The position numbers were made by a program, and so were the translations under genes. From positions 30,490-94,489 of the forward strand of contig CAIXLY010000035.1 in NCBI GenBank assembly GCA_903920455.1: a DNA stretch of 64,000 nucleotides, written 5' to 3'. Shown here in pieces: positions 26,502-34,258 of this stretch. Positions within the stretch are counted from its first letter, which is position 1; each line of letters starts with the position of its first letter. Below the pieces are notes generated by a model. It worked only from the letters and a program-made list of their open reading frames with translations. It was not told the DNA's origin and did no database searches. This stretch comes from an uncultured bacterium (GTDB lineage Bacteria > Bacteroidota > Bacteroidia > Chitinophagales > Chitinophagaceae).

Positions 26502-29390
26502 ATGAAGTGGAGAAAATCAACGCTCAGTGTAATGTTTTTACTGATTTCTGCAGGTGCTTTTGCGCAACAGGCATCTCATTGGGCGGATAGCGTGTTGAAG
26601 AGTCTAACAGCCGATGAAAAAATCGCCCAATTGATCATGGTAAGGCTCTCTGCAATAGATAGTAAAACCAGGATTGTCAAATTCTATGACTCAACCGTAG
26701 AGAGAGATATCAAGCAGTATAATATTGGCGGAATATGTTTATTCCAGGGCGGTCCGGTCAAACAAGCATCTTTTGTGAACTATTTCCAATCCATCGCAAA
26801 GACTCCTATCCTCTTTGCCATTGACGGAGAGAATGGCGTAGGAATGCGCCTTGATAGTGTTCCGGGTTTACCCCGCATGATGATGCTTGGTGCATTGCGT
26901 GACAGCAATCTGGTTTACCGCTATGGAGAATGGGTGGCAGAGCAATGCAAACAGTTGGGCATACAGGTAAACTTTGCACCAGTTGCCGACATCAACAACA
27001 ATCCCAATAATCCAGTTATCAACGACCGTTCATTTGGAGAAAATAAATATAGGGTGGCAACACTGACCACCCAATATATGCTTGGGATGAAAAAGAAGGG
27101 CGTAATGGGAAGTGCGAAACACTTTCCCGGACATGGAGATGTAGAAGTTGACTCTCACCTTGCACTTCCTGTAATCAATAAATCAAGAGCGCAACTGGAC
27201 AGCCTAGAGTTGTATCCATTTAAAAAATTGTTTGAAGCTGGCATTGGCAGTGCCATGGTAGCACATCTTTTTATCCCTTCAATCGATAGTAACGCAAATC
27301 GGGCAACTTCAATCTCTAGGCAAAATGTGACTGATTTGCTAAAAGGGGAAATGCAATTCAAGGGACTCACCTTTACAGATGCCCTTGAAATGAAGGGCGT
27401 TGCAGATGCATTCCCCAATGGCGATGCAGCCGTTGAATCTCTAGTTGCCGGAAACGATATGCTTTGTCTGCCTGGAGAAGTAGCGCTGGTCATCCAAAAA
27501 GTGAAGGATGCAATCAATAGTGGCCGGGTTAGCTGGGACCAAATTGACCAACATGTAATCAAGGTACTAGAAGCCAAATATGAAACTGGTTTGTCTTCAT
27601 GGAAGCCTGTTGCAACAGAGAATCTTGCCAACAGACTAAATGAAAAAACAGATTTGTTTAAAAAGGAGATTGCTCAAAAAGCAATTACACTGGCAAAATA
27701 TAACAACCCTGGTTCTTTTCCACTGCCTCCAGACCTCACAGGAAAATATGCGGTGATTGATATTGGAAAAAATAAAAACTCAGTATTCTCAAGTGACATG
27801 AGAAGATCTTTCAATACCGATGTTTTTGCATTTGACAATACCCAGCCGATAGAAGCAGTTGATAGCTTATTGGTAATGATGGGTGACAAGTATGAAAAAG
27901 TGATCATTGCAATCCATGAAATTCCAAGGTTCCCAGCAAACAATTTCAACCTAAGCGCAGCAACGATTCTACTGGCAAACAAAACCTTTGGTAGAAGCGG
28001 ATCAACAATTGTTGTTTTTGGGAATCCTTATTCAGCAAAGAACTTTTGTGATGCAGACAATGTGCTAATCTGTTACGATGATGATGCCATAACACAAGAA
28101 GTTGTAGCCAGTATGCTAAGAGGAGAAGTATCACCAGAAGGACAATTGCCTGTTAGTGTTTGCAGCTCAATGCCAGTGGGTACAAGCCATTCAATAAAAA
28201 TATCCTTACACAGACCCCAACAAGTACGAGTAACAGCGCAAATAAAAATCGACTCGATCATTAACGATGCAATCAAACAAAAAGCAACTCCCGGCATGGC
28301 CCTGCTTGTGGTGAAAGATGGCAAGATCGTTTATGAAAAAACTTACGGACAAATGAGTTATGACAAAAACGAAAAAGTGAGCAAGGAATCCGTCTATGAT
28401 CTTGCATCAATAACAAAGATCTGCGCAACTACACTCTCATTGATGAAGTTGTATGACGAACAAAAGATTGAACTCAATAAGACATTGGGAGATTACTTGC
28501 CCTGGGTTAGGGGCAGCGACAAACAGGGGCTCACTATAAAAGATATTCTATTGCATCAAGCAGGACTAAAGCCCTTCATTCCCTTTTATAAAGAAATTGC
28601 AGACAGCACCACGAAGAAACCGTTACCGGGCTATTTCAGCAAATTAAGTGATGAAACCTATAGCATAAAAATAGACGATTCAATTTATATGAGAGGCCAA
28701 TGGAGAGATACCATGATGAGTAGGATTCTTAGTTCTCCGCTAGATAAGACAAAACGGTATGTGTATAGCGACAATGATTTTATTCTTCTAGGAGAAGTAA
28801 TCAAGGCTGTAAGTGGTCAATCGATAGATCAATATGCATATAATAATTTTTACAGGCCCCTAGGATTGAGGAGTATTGGGTTTAATCCGACGAACTACGT
28901 CGACAAAAAAACAATAGCGCCAACGGAAGATGACCCGTACTTCAGAGAAAAAATGATTAGGGGCTATGTGCATGATCCTGGAGCTGCAATGTTTGGTGGC
29001 ATCGCAGGACATGCTGGACTTTTCAGCAATGCATATGATGTTGCAGTATTGATGCAGCTGATGATGAATAAGGGAGTGATCAATGAAAAAAGATATATCG
29101 CTGCATCAACCATTGATCTCTTTACCTCCTATCAAAGTAATATCAGTAGAAGGGGCTTAGGGTTTGACAAACCAGAGAAAGACAATGCAACCCGCAAGGA
29201 GCCTTACCCTGCAATCAATGTATCACCCGCAACATTTGGACACACTGGATTTACTGGCACTTGTGCATGGGCCGACCCAGTCAATAACATAGTATTTGTA
29301 TTGCTCGCCAATCGGGTACACCCCACTGCAAAGAATTTATTTGGCAACTTGAATGTAAGAGGAAAGGTAATGAAAGAGGTGTGGAAGTAA
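26502..29390 (+). CDS. GH3 beta-N-acetylglucosaminidase fused to a beta-lactamase-fold serine hydrolase
   Basis: Exported two-domain enzyme of 962 residues. A signal peptide (1-21, ending GAFAQ) is followed by a NagZ-like glycoside hydrolase family 3 domain with KHFPGHGDVEVDSHLALP and nucleophile Asp293 in FTDALEMKGV. From about residue 585 a class C beta-lactamase/PBP-fold domain follows, with Ser636-Ile-Thr-Lys639, the Tyr-Ser-Asp of VYSDNDFILLG, and HTGFTGT in place of KTG. It probably recycles or remodels cell-wall muropeptides in the periplasm. This fusion is known in Bacteroidetes. The gene ends at a repeat shared with convergent crtB. Confidence 0.93.
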   Translation: MKWRKSTLSVMFLLISAGAFAQQASHWADSVLKSLTADEKIAQLIMVRLSAIDSKTRIVKFYDSTVERDIKQYNIGGICLFQGGPVKQASFVNYFQSIAKTPILFAIDGENGVGMRLDSVPGLPRMMMLGALRDSNLVYRYGEWVAEQCKQLGIQVNFAPVADINNNPNNPVINDRSFGENKYRVATLTTQYMLGMKKKGVMGSAKHFPGHGDVEVDSHLALPVINKSRAQLDSLELYPFKKLFEAGIGSAMVAHLFIPSIDSNANRATSISRQNVTDLLKGEMQFKGLTFTDALEMKGVADAFPNGDAAVESLVAGNDMLCLPGEVALVIQKVKDAINSGRVSWDQIDQHVIKVLEAKYETGLSSWKPVATENLANRLNEKTDLFKKEIAQKAITLAKYNNPGSFPLPPDLTGKYAVIDIGKNKNSVFSSDMRRSFNTDVFAFDNTQPIEAVDSLLVMMGDKYEKVIIAIHEIPRFPANNFNLSAATILLANKTFGRSGSTIVVFGNPYSAKNFCDADNVLICYDDDAITQEVVASMLRGEVSPEGQLPVSVCSSMPVGTSHSIKISLHRPQQVRVTAQIKIDSIINDAIKQKATPGMALLVVKDGKIVYEKTYGQMSYDKNEKVSKESVYDLASITKICATTLSLMKLYDEQKIELNKTLGDYLPWVRGSDKQGLTIKDILLHQAGLKPFIPFYKEIADSTTKKPLPGYFSKLSDETYSIKIDDSIYMRGQWRDTMMSRILSSPLDKTKRYVYSDNDFILLGEVIKAVSGQSIDQYAYNNFYRPLGLRSIGFNPTNYVDKKTIAPTEDDPYFREKMIRGYVHDPGAAMFGGIAGHAGLFSNAYDVAVLMQLMMNKGVINEKRYIAASTIDLFTSYQSNISRRGLGFDKPEKDNATRKEPYPAINVSPATFGHTGFTGTCAWADPVNNIVFVLLANRVHPTAKNLFGNLNVRGKVMKEVWK

Positions 29391-29398
29391 CTTGCCTA

Positions 29399-29526
29399 CC
29401 GAAGGCAGGGGGGACAAGGGACTAGGGAATACAAGGGACGAGGAAATACACAAATTATATTTAATAAAAACGAGGGACTAGTGTATTCCACTTGTCCCTC
29501 GTCCCTTGTCTCTCGTCCCTGTAGTT
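29399..29526. repeat. GGGACRAGGGA-type inverted repeat between nagZ-like gene and crtB
   Basis: The left arm (about 29407-29446) has GGGACAAGGGACTAGGGAATACAAGG; read in shorter pieces, it is the GGGACAAGGGA unit, then GGAATACAAGGGACGAGG. The right arm (29471-29522) is the mirrored GAGGGACTAG...CTTGTCCCTCGTCCCTTG in reverse. An AT-rich spacer of about 24 bases separates them. The element ends within a few bases of the crtB stop (TAG, then AAACTACAGGGACGAG on the minus strand). Confidence 0.88.
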
Positions 29527-29527
29527 T

Positions 29528-30364
29528 CTACAGCATATTCAACTGCGTTCTTACCAAAGCCTTTGCAGCAACCCAGGCTTTATGGTAATTGTTAATGCGA
29601 ATTCGCTCTTCCAGAATACGCTGGGGCTTAACAGCCCTTATCTTTTTAAAAAGACTCAAATAATATTTATATGCTAAGTATACACCAAATCTTGATTTTA
29701 AAGGAAGCCTTAAGATAGCGTGATAGGCATTATCGAAATCATTAGCAATATCATCTTCGATATTATTTTTCATTTCGTTTGTGAAGGCATTGAAATCAAC
29801 TCCAGGAAAGTAAACTCTATTTAACTGCTGATAGTCGGCCTTTACATCCCGAAGAAAATTTACTTTTTGGAAAGCTGCACCAAGTGATTGTGCACCAGGC
29901 CTGAGGGTTTCGTACTGCGATTGATCGCCATCACAAAAAACATAGAGACACATCAGACCAACGACTTCAGCACTTCCGTATATGTATTCTGCATATCCAC
30001 TTGCGTCATACTTTGCTTTATCAAGATCGAATTCCATACTCTTGAAGAAGGCTTCGATAAGCGCAAGATCAATGTGATACTTATTTACAGTACGCTGAAA
30101 ACTTTGAAGAATTGGATTCAAGCTAATTCCTCTTTGTATAGAAGCATAAGTCTCGAGTTTGAAATCAGCCAATAGCTGCGACTTGTCATGATCATGAAAT
30201 GTATCTACAATCTCATCTGCAAATCGGACAAATCCATAGATATCATAAATGGGGCCTTGGATATCGCGGTGCAACAATTTTATTGCACTGCTAAATGAAG
30301 TACTGTATCGTTTTGTTGTAACGCGACTGCATTCGTGGGACACTTCATGAAAAACTGAAATCAT
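29528..30364 (-). CDS. crtB: Phytoene synthase
   Basis: Condenses two geranylgeranyl diphosphates to phytoene, the first committed step of carotenoid synthesis. 278 residues. Both aspartate-rich prenyl-diphosphate sites are present: DIYGFVRFADEIVD in the first helix and FLRDVKADYQQLNRVYFP in the second. It is last in the leftward operon sigma factor-crtI-crtB, 42 bases after crtI. No lycopene cyclase or hydroxylase gene lies in the window, so the final pigment is unknown. Confidence 0.95.
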   Translation of the reverse strand: MISVFHEVSHECSRVTTKRYSTSFSSAIKLLHRDIQGPIYDIYGFVRFADEIVDTFHDHDKSQLLADFKLETYASIQRGISLNPILQSFQRTVNKYHIDLALIEAFFKSMEFDLDKAKYDASGYAEYIYGSAEVVGLMCLYVFCDGDQSQYETLRPGAQSLGAAFQKVNFLRDVKADYQQLNRVYFPGVDFNAFTNEMKNNIEDDIANDFDNAYHAILRLPLKSRFGVYLAYKYYLSLFKKIRAVKPQRILEERIRINNYHKAWVAAKALVRTQLNML

Positions 30365-30406
30365 ATTATTGAAGATAAATAAAAAATAAAAGACAACAAA
30401 GACTCC

Positions 30407-31891
30407 CTATGCCCTATCTGCTGCGTTAGCATTAATTAATTTGGCTACTACTTCTCCGCTAATCAAACTTGGGGGAACACCAGGACCAGGAACAGTTAAC
30501 TGCCCTGTGTAATATAAGTTTTTGACTTTCTTACTCACACAAGACGGTTTTAAAACAGCGGTTTGCATCAACGTGTTTGCCAAACCGTATGCATTTCCTT
30601 TGAACGCATTATAATCACCAACAAAATCAGTATAAGAATATGCTCTTTTATAAACAATATGCGCTCGTATATCTACTCCAGTTCTTTCAAGCAAACGATC
30701 TGCAAGCACATTGAAGTAATGTTCTCTCACTTCCTCAGAATCTCCATCAAGACCGGCTGCAATTGGGATGAGAAAAAATAGATTTTCACTTCCTTCAGGA
30801 GCTTGCGTTTGGTCAGTCACAGATGTTGCGCTTAAATAAAATAATGGTTCTTTAGGCCATGCGGGTGATGTGTATATTTCATCGGCATGATTTGCAAAGG
30901 GAACATCAAAGAACAGAGAATGATGTTGAATTCCTGGTATTTTTGTATTTATGCCTACATAATAAATCAATGAACCTGGCGCCATTACTCGCTTATCCCA
31001 ATAAGAATCAGAATATGCCCTATATTCTTTTTGAAGGAGTTTTGTCTCAATAAAATGATAATCTGCAGCCCCTACAATTACATCTCCTTGTATTGTTTGT
31101 CCATCATGCGTTGATATGGATCTTGCAGTTCCTCCCTCAACATTGATGGCAGTTACTGTTTGATTAAAATGAAATTTAACTCCCTTTTCAAGGGCAAGCT
31201 TATGCATTCCTTCTACAATTTTATACATGCCTCCACGGGGAAACCATGTTCCCAATTTAATATCTGCATAATTCATCAGGCTATACAGTGCAGGTGTGTT
31301 TTCCGGCAAGGCCCCTAGAAATAAAACTGGAAACTCCATCATCTGACGAAGCTTTGGATGCTTAAAATATTTTCCGATATGCGCTTTGATATTATTAAAA
31401 ACATCAAGCCTGAAAAGTCCCGCAATCAATTCCTTATCAAGAAATTCTAACAACGACTGTCCTGGTTTGAATACAAGTTTATGTACACCAACTCTGTACT
31501 TGTATTCAGCTTCCTTCATGAATGCATCGAGTTTATCCCCAGCACCAGGCTCTAACTGGTCAAACATATTTTTTAATTCCTCATAGTTTGCAGGAACATC
31601 CATGTGGTCTTCTTCCCAATAAATTCTATAAGAAGGATCCAGCCTGATTAACTCGTAGTAGTCAGTAACTTGTCGCCCGAAACTTGAGAAGTATCTTTCG
31701 AATATATCCGGCATCCAATACCAGCTCGGTCCCATATCAAATGTAAATCCATCGGTCTTAAAATGCCTAGCTCTGCCACCTGGGTGGTCATGCTTTTCAA
31801 CAACATGAACGTCCCATCCCATTGAAGACAAGAAAGTGGCTGCGGAGAGACCTGCAAATCCGCTTCCGATAATTACGGCTTTTTTTGACAC
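30407..31891 (-). CDS. crtI: Phytoene desaturase
   Basis: FAD-dependent desaturase converting phytoene towards lycopene. 494 residues, full length. The N-terminal dinucleotide site is VIIGSGFAGLSAATFL, followed by HPGGRARHFKTDGFTFDMGPSWY, and the C-terminal family signature includes YYTGQLTVPGPGVPPSLISG. The start is a GTG at 31891, 14 bases after the sigma-factor stop, so translation may be coupled. It is induced with the rest of the operon if the upstream CarH sites act as predicted. Confidence 0.95.
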   Translation of the reverse strand: MSKKAVIIGSGFAGLSAATFLSSMGWDVHVVEKHDHPGGRARHFKTDGFTFDMGPSWYWMPDIFERYFSSFGRQVTDYYELIRLDPSYRIYWEEDHMDVPANYEELKNMFDQLEPGAGDKLDAFMKEAEYKYRVGVHKLVFKPGQSLLEFLDKELIAGLFRLDVFNNIKAHIGKYFKHPKLRQMMEFPVLFLGALPENTPALYSLMNYADIKLGTWFPRGGMYKIVEGMHKLALEKGVKFHFNQTVTAINVEGGTARSISTHDGQTIQGDVIVGAADYHFIETKLLQKEYRAYSDSYWDKRVMAPGSLIYYVGINTKIPGIQHHSLFFDVPFANHADEIYTSPAWPKEPLFYLSATSVTDQTQAPEGSENLFFLIPIAAGLDGDSEEVREHYFNVLADRLLERTGVDIRAHIVYKRAYSYTDFVGDYNAFKGNAYGLANTLMQTAVLKPSCVSKKVKNLYYTGQLTVPGPGVPPSLISGEVVAKLINANAADRA

Positions 31892-31905
31892 AGTGGAAAG
31901 TTAAT

Positions 31906-32406
31906 CTAAAACTTGTTGATTTGGTTTTTCAGCAACCTTCTCGCAAAGTGAATTCGACTCTTGATTGTTCCAAGAGGTTCATTCAACATGTCTGCAATTT
32001 CATGGTATTTGTAGCCTTCGAAGTATAATACAAAAGGCTGCTTGAATATAGTGGGCAACTGGTAGATTGCTTGGTTGATGTCCTTCATCCTCATATTCGT
32101 TTCTGCTGTGTTTGGAACAGCAGATTGATTATGGTCTAGGAGAAACTCATTTGGGCTGTTATCGAATATCGTGTTCTGCTTTGACTTCCGACGATAGTTA
32201 TTGATGAATATATTGCGCATGATGGTATACAACCATGCTTTGATATTAGTGCCTACACTGTATTTTTCTTGATTGGATAATGCCCTAAACATCGTTTCCT
32301 GCAAAAGGTCTTTAGCAGACTCTTGATCTTTAGTCAATGTCACCGCAAAAGGCCTTAGGTATTCGGAGTTTTGGAGGAGCAACTGGTTGAATTCTTGTGT
32401 AGACAT
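31906..32406 (-). CDS. ECF-type RNA polymerase sigma factor in the carotenoid operon
   Basis: Extracytoplasmic-function sigma factor, 166 residues from the ATG at 32406. Region 2 includes LTKDQESAKDLLQETMFRALSNQEKY and region 4 has YKYHEIADMLNEPLGTIKSRIHFARRLL. No anti-sigma gene is adjacent, so activity is probably set by transcription. A longer frame starts from a TTG at 32445 but would run through the -7 box and the first operator, so the ATG is preferred. It probably directs transcription of further light- or stress-response genes elsewhere. Confidence 0.9.
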   Translation of the reverse strand: MSTQEFNQLLLQNSEYLRPFAVTLTKDQESAKDLLQETMFRALSNQEKYSVGTNIKAWLYTIMRNIFINNYRRKSKQNTIFDNSPNEFLLDHNQSAVPNTAETNMRMKDINQAIYQLPTIFKQPFVLYFEGYKYHEIADMLNEPLGTIKSRIHFARRLLKNQINKF

Positions 32407-32411
32407 AGAAT

Positions 32412-32446
32412 TTTGTTTAAGTGTTGATAGATCAAATTTAAACAAA
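32412..32446. promoter_or_regulatory. CarH operator candidate 1
   Basis: Inverted repeat TTTGTTTAA (32412-32420), 17 bases, TTAAACAAA (32438-32446). It lies 6 bases upstream of the sigma-factor ATG and overlaps the -7 box (complement of 32433-32440). Confidence 0.65.
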
Positions 32447-32466
32447 AATGGAATAGGCCGACCAAA
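32433..32466 (-). promoter_or_regulatory. Promoter of the sigma factor-crtI-crtB operon
   Basis: On the minus strand, TTTG (complement of 32463-32466) and TAAATTTG (complement of 32433-32440) are 22 bases apart, which fits TTG-N17-23-TAnnTTTG. The -7 box overlaps operator 1 and the -33 box abuts operator 2, so a bound repressor would occlude polymerase. The expected transcript starts only about 20 bases before the ATG. Confidence 0.6.
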
Positions 32467-32501
32467 TTTGTTTAATATTTTATATATTATACTTAAACAA
32501 A
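32467..32501. promoter_or_regulatory. CarH operator candidate 2
   Basis: Second copy of the same inverted repeat: TTTGTTTAA (32467-32475), 17 bases, TTAAACAAA (32493-32501). Half-site sequence and spacing are identical to operator 1. Confidence 0.65.
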
Positions 32502-32526
32502 ATACAATTCAATGAAAACCAATCGA

Positions 32527-33408
32527 TTAGGCTAATTCAGTGATGAATTCGGTAACTTCTTGAAGGGACCGCTTAAAATGAATCTGTGAGGGGAGTTTTT
32601 TCTCGTAATTAGCAGCGAGTCTGCCTGAGATGATGAGGGGGACTGTTCCAAAGCGGTTGAGCGACTGATGGATAAACTTATCAAAATTAAAAACGCTGGA
32701 TACTGAGGTGAGGTGGGTATATATGAAGTCGGGCTTCTTATGTTTTAGAACATATTCAACATCTTCCAAAGGCACATTGGCTCCAAGGTAGAGCACATAA
32801 AGTCCCCTGCTCTTTAATAAATATTGGATAAAGAGGAGGCCAAGTTCATGGTATTCTCCTTCTGGAAGGAATAAAAGGCCGGTTTTTTTCAGTTGAAACA
32901 TCGGAGTTACAGCTTCAGTTCCAACGATTAATTTCTGTCTGATGATATTTGAAACCAGGTGTTCCTGGGCAGGATTGATATGGCCCGTAATCCAAAGCAC
33001 TCCAATTCTTTCCATGAAAGGAAAGATAATTTGGTGAATGGTCTTTTCGATGCCCTTTGCATTGATATGCTCCTCAAGACTATTCTCAAATCCCTCTAGA
33101 TCCATGTCTATCATTGACTGAATCAAGGAGTTTACAATCCGTTCTTGTTGGGCTTGTATATTATTGATTGAAAGAATCTTAGAGGTGATATCATCGTTCG
33201 ACATCTTATCAATGTGCGAAATCTTGAATCCATATTTATTAAGAAGAGAGATATTCAGAATCTTTTTCAGTTCCTCATTATTGTAATACCGGATGTTGGT
33301 ATCCGTCCTTTGTGGCTTTAAAAACCCATAACGCTGCTCCCAAATTCGGATGGTGTGGGCTTTTATCCCTGTTAAATTCTGCAAATCTTTAATGGTAAAT
33401 GCGTTCAT
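32527..33408 (-). CDS. carH: CarH-type B12-dependent MerR photoreceptor repressor
   Basis: Light-sensing transcriptional repressor of the CarH/LitR type, 293 residues. The N-terminal MerR winged helix is TIKDLQNLTGIKAHTIRIWEQ onward. The middle four-helix bundle has the W-x9-EH motif (Trp139, Glu149, His150), whose His approaches adenosylcobalamin from above. The C-terminal cobalamin domain has ExHxxG with His187 as lower ligand. All key residues known from Thermus CarH are present, so it should bind DNA in the dark with adenosylcobalamin and release it on illumination. It sits upstream of the sigma-crtI-crtB operon, with paired candidate operators between. Confidence 0.92.
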   Translation of the reverse strand: MNAFTIKDLQNLTGIKAHTIRIWEQRYGFLKPQRTDTNIRYYNNEELKKILNISLLNKYGFKISHIDKMSNDDITSKILSINNIQAQQERIVNSLIQSMIDMDLEGFENSLEEHINAKGIEKTIHQIIFPFMERIGVLWITGHINPAQEHLVSNIIRQKLIVGTEAVTPMFQLKKTGLLFLPEGEYHELGLLFIQYLLKSRGLYVLYLGANVPLEDVEYVLKHKKPDFIYTHLTSVSSVFNFDKFIHQSLNRFGTVPLIISGRLAANYEKKLPSQIHFKRSLQEVTEFITELA

Positions 33409-33486
33409 CGTGATAATAACGCCTAATTAGCTGAATTGTTTAACAGCAGTAGGGAAGATAAGCCAGGAGCTTAGTCAAAAGGAAAT

Positions 33487-34206
33487 CTAAAACTGTTGCT
33501 CCAATACTTTACCTATGGCAGGAGTCAACTTTAGTTCCCTCAGTGCTTCAAGATGGCGTTCATGGTGCAAATCAGTTCCCAGGAGATCTATCATTCCGTC
33601 CTTTGCCATGCGTTCTGCAGCTCGAAGCACCTCGGGTCCGTAGTAGCCCGAAAAAGCGAGAAGGTTGGATTGAAATAAACATCCGGTGTTTTTGATTTCT
33701 TCCAACGCTCGTTTGTTGTGATGATAAAATCCATATCGCTCGGGGTGAGCAAGTACCGGTTGATAGCCCTGCATCTGCATTTCAAAAATGACTTCTTTGA
33801 ACTGGATTGGTGGTTCAATAAAAGACATCTCTATCAAAACCAAGTTTCCCCTGATGCTGAGCAGTGGCGATTTGGAGGCAAGCAGTTGTTCAAAGTTTGC
33901 ATCCACCAAATACTCTGCAGCAGGCCTCACGCTATTCATAATATTAGCTTGCTTCAAGGCTTCAACCAATCTAGCATATCCAGCCATTATACTTGCGGAA
34001 TTATTTCTCCAAATGTCTTCCATCACATGCGGAGTAGCTGTAAACGTTTCAAAACCCAAATCAATCAATCCCTTTACCAACATTATCGAAGTCTCTTCAT
34101 CTGGAACTCCATCATCAATTCCAGGAATGATGTGTGAATGAACATCAGCCTTCAATTCATGAAAGGGGAATGGAGAAGTTGGTTTTGATTTAAAAAAAGA
34201 GAACAT
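33487..34206 (-). CDS. cpsB: PHP-type tyrosine-protein phosphatase, CpsB/CapC family
   Basis: Metal-dependent phosphatase of the PHP superfamily (CpsB/YwqE/CapC) that dephosphorylates the capsule-regulating tyrosine kinase. 239 residues. Metal-binding motifs are DVHSHIIPGIDDG at the N-terminus, TATPHVM, LAHPERYGFY and LGTDLHHERH. It lies 52 bases downstream of the wzc::fcl chimera on the same strand. That context supports a capsule role, although its kinase partner here is truncated. Confidence 0.92.
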   Translation of the reverse strand: MFSFFKSKPTSPFPFHELKADVHSHIIPGIDDGVPDEETSIMLVKGLIDLGFETFTATPHVMEDIWRNNSASIMAGYARLVEALKQANIMNSVRPAAEYLVDANFEQLLASKSPLLSIRGNLVLIEMSFIEPPIQFKEVIFEMQMQGYQPVLAHPERYGFYHHNKRALEEIKNTGCLFQSNLLAFSGYYGPEVLRAAERMAKDGMIDLLGTDLHHERHLEALRELKLTPAIGKVLEQQF

Positions 34207-34258
34207 GCTGATGGGAAAAATTATTCAAGTGTGGAGATCAGAAATAAACATCCACGGG

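Noticed and set aside
27155..27631. 158-residue leftward frame inside the nagZ-like gene
   Set aside because: It is antisense to conserved GH3 motifs and has no independent support.
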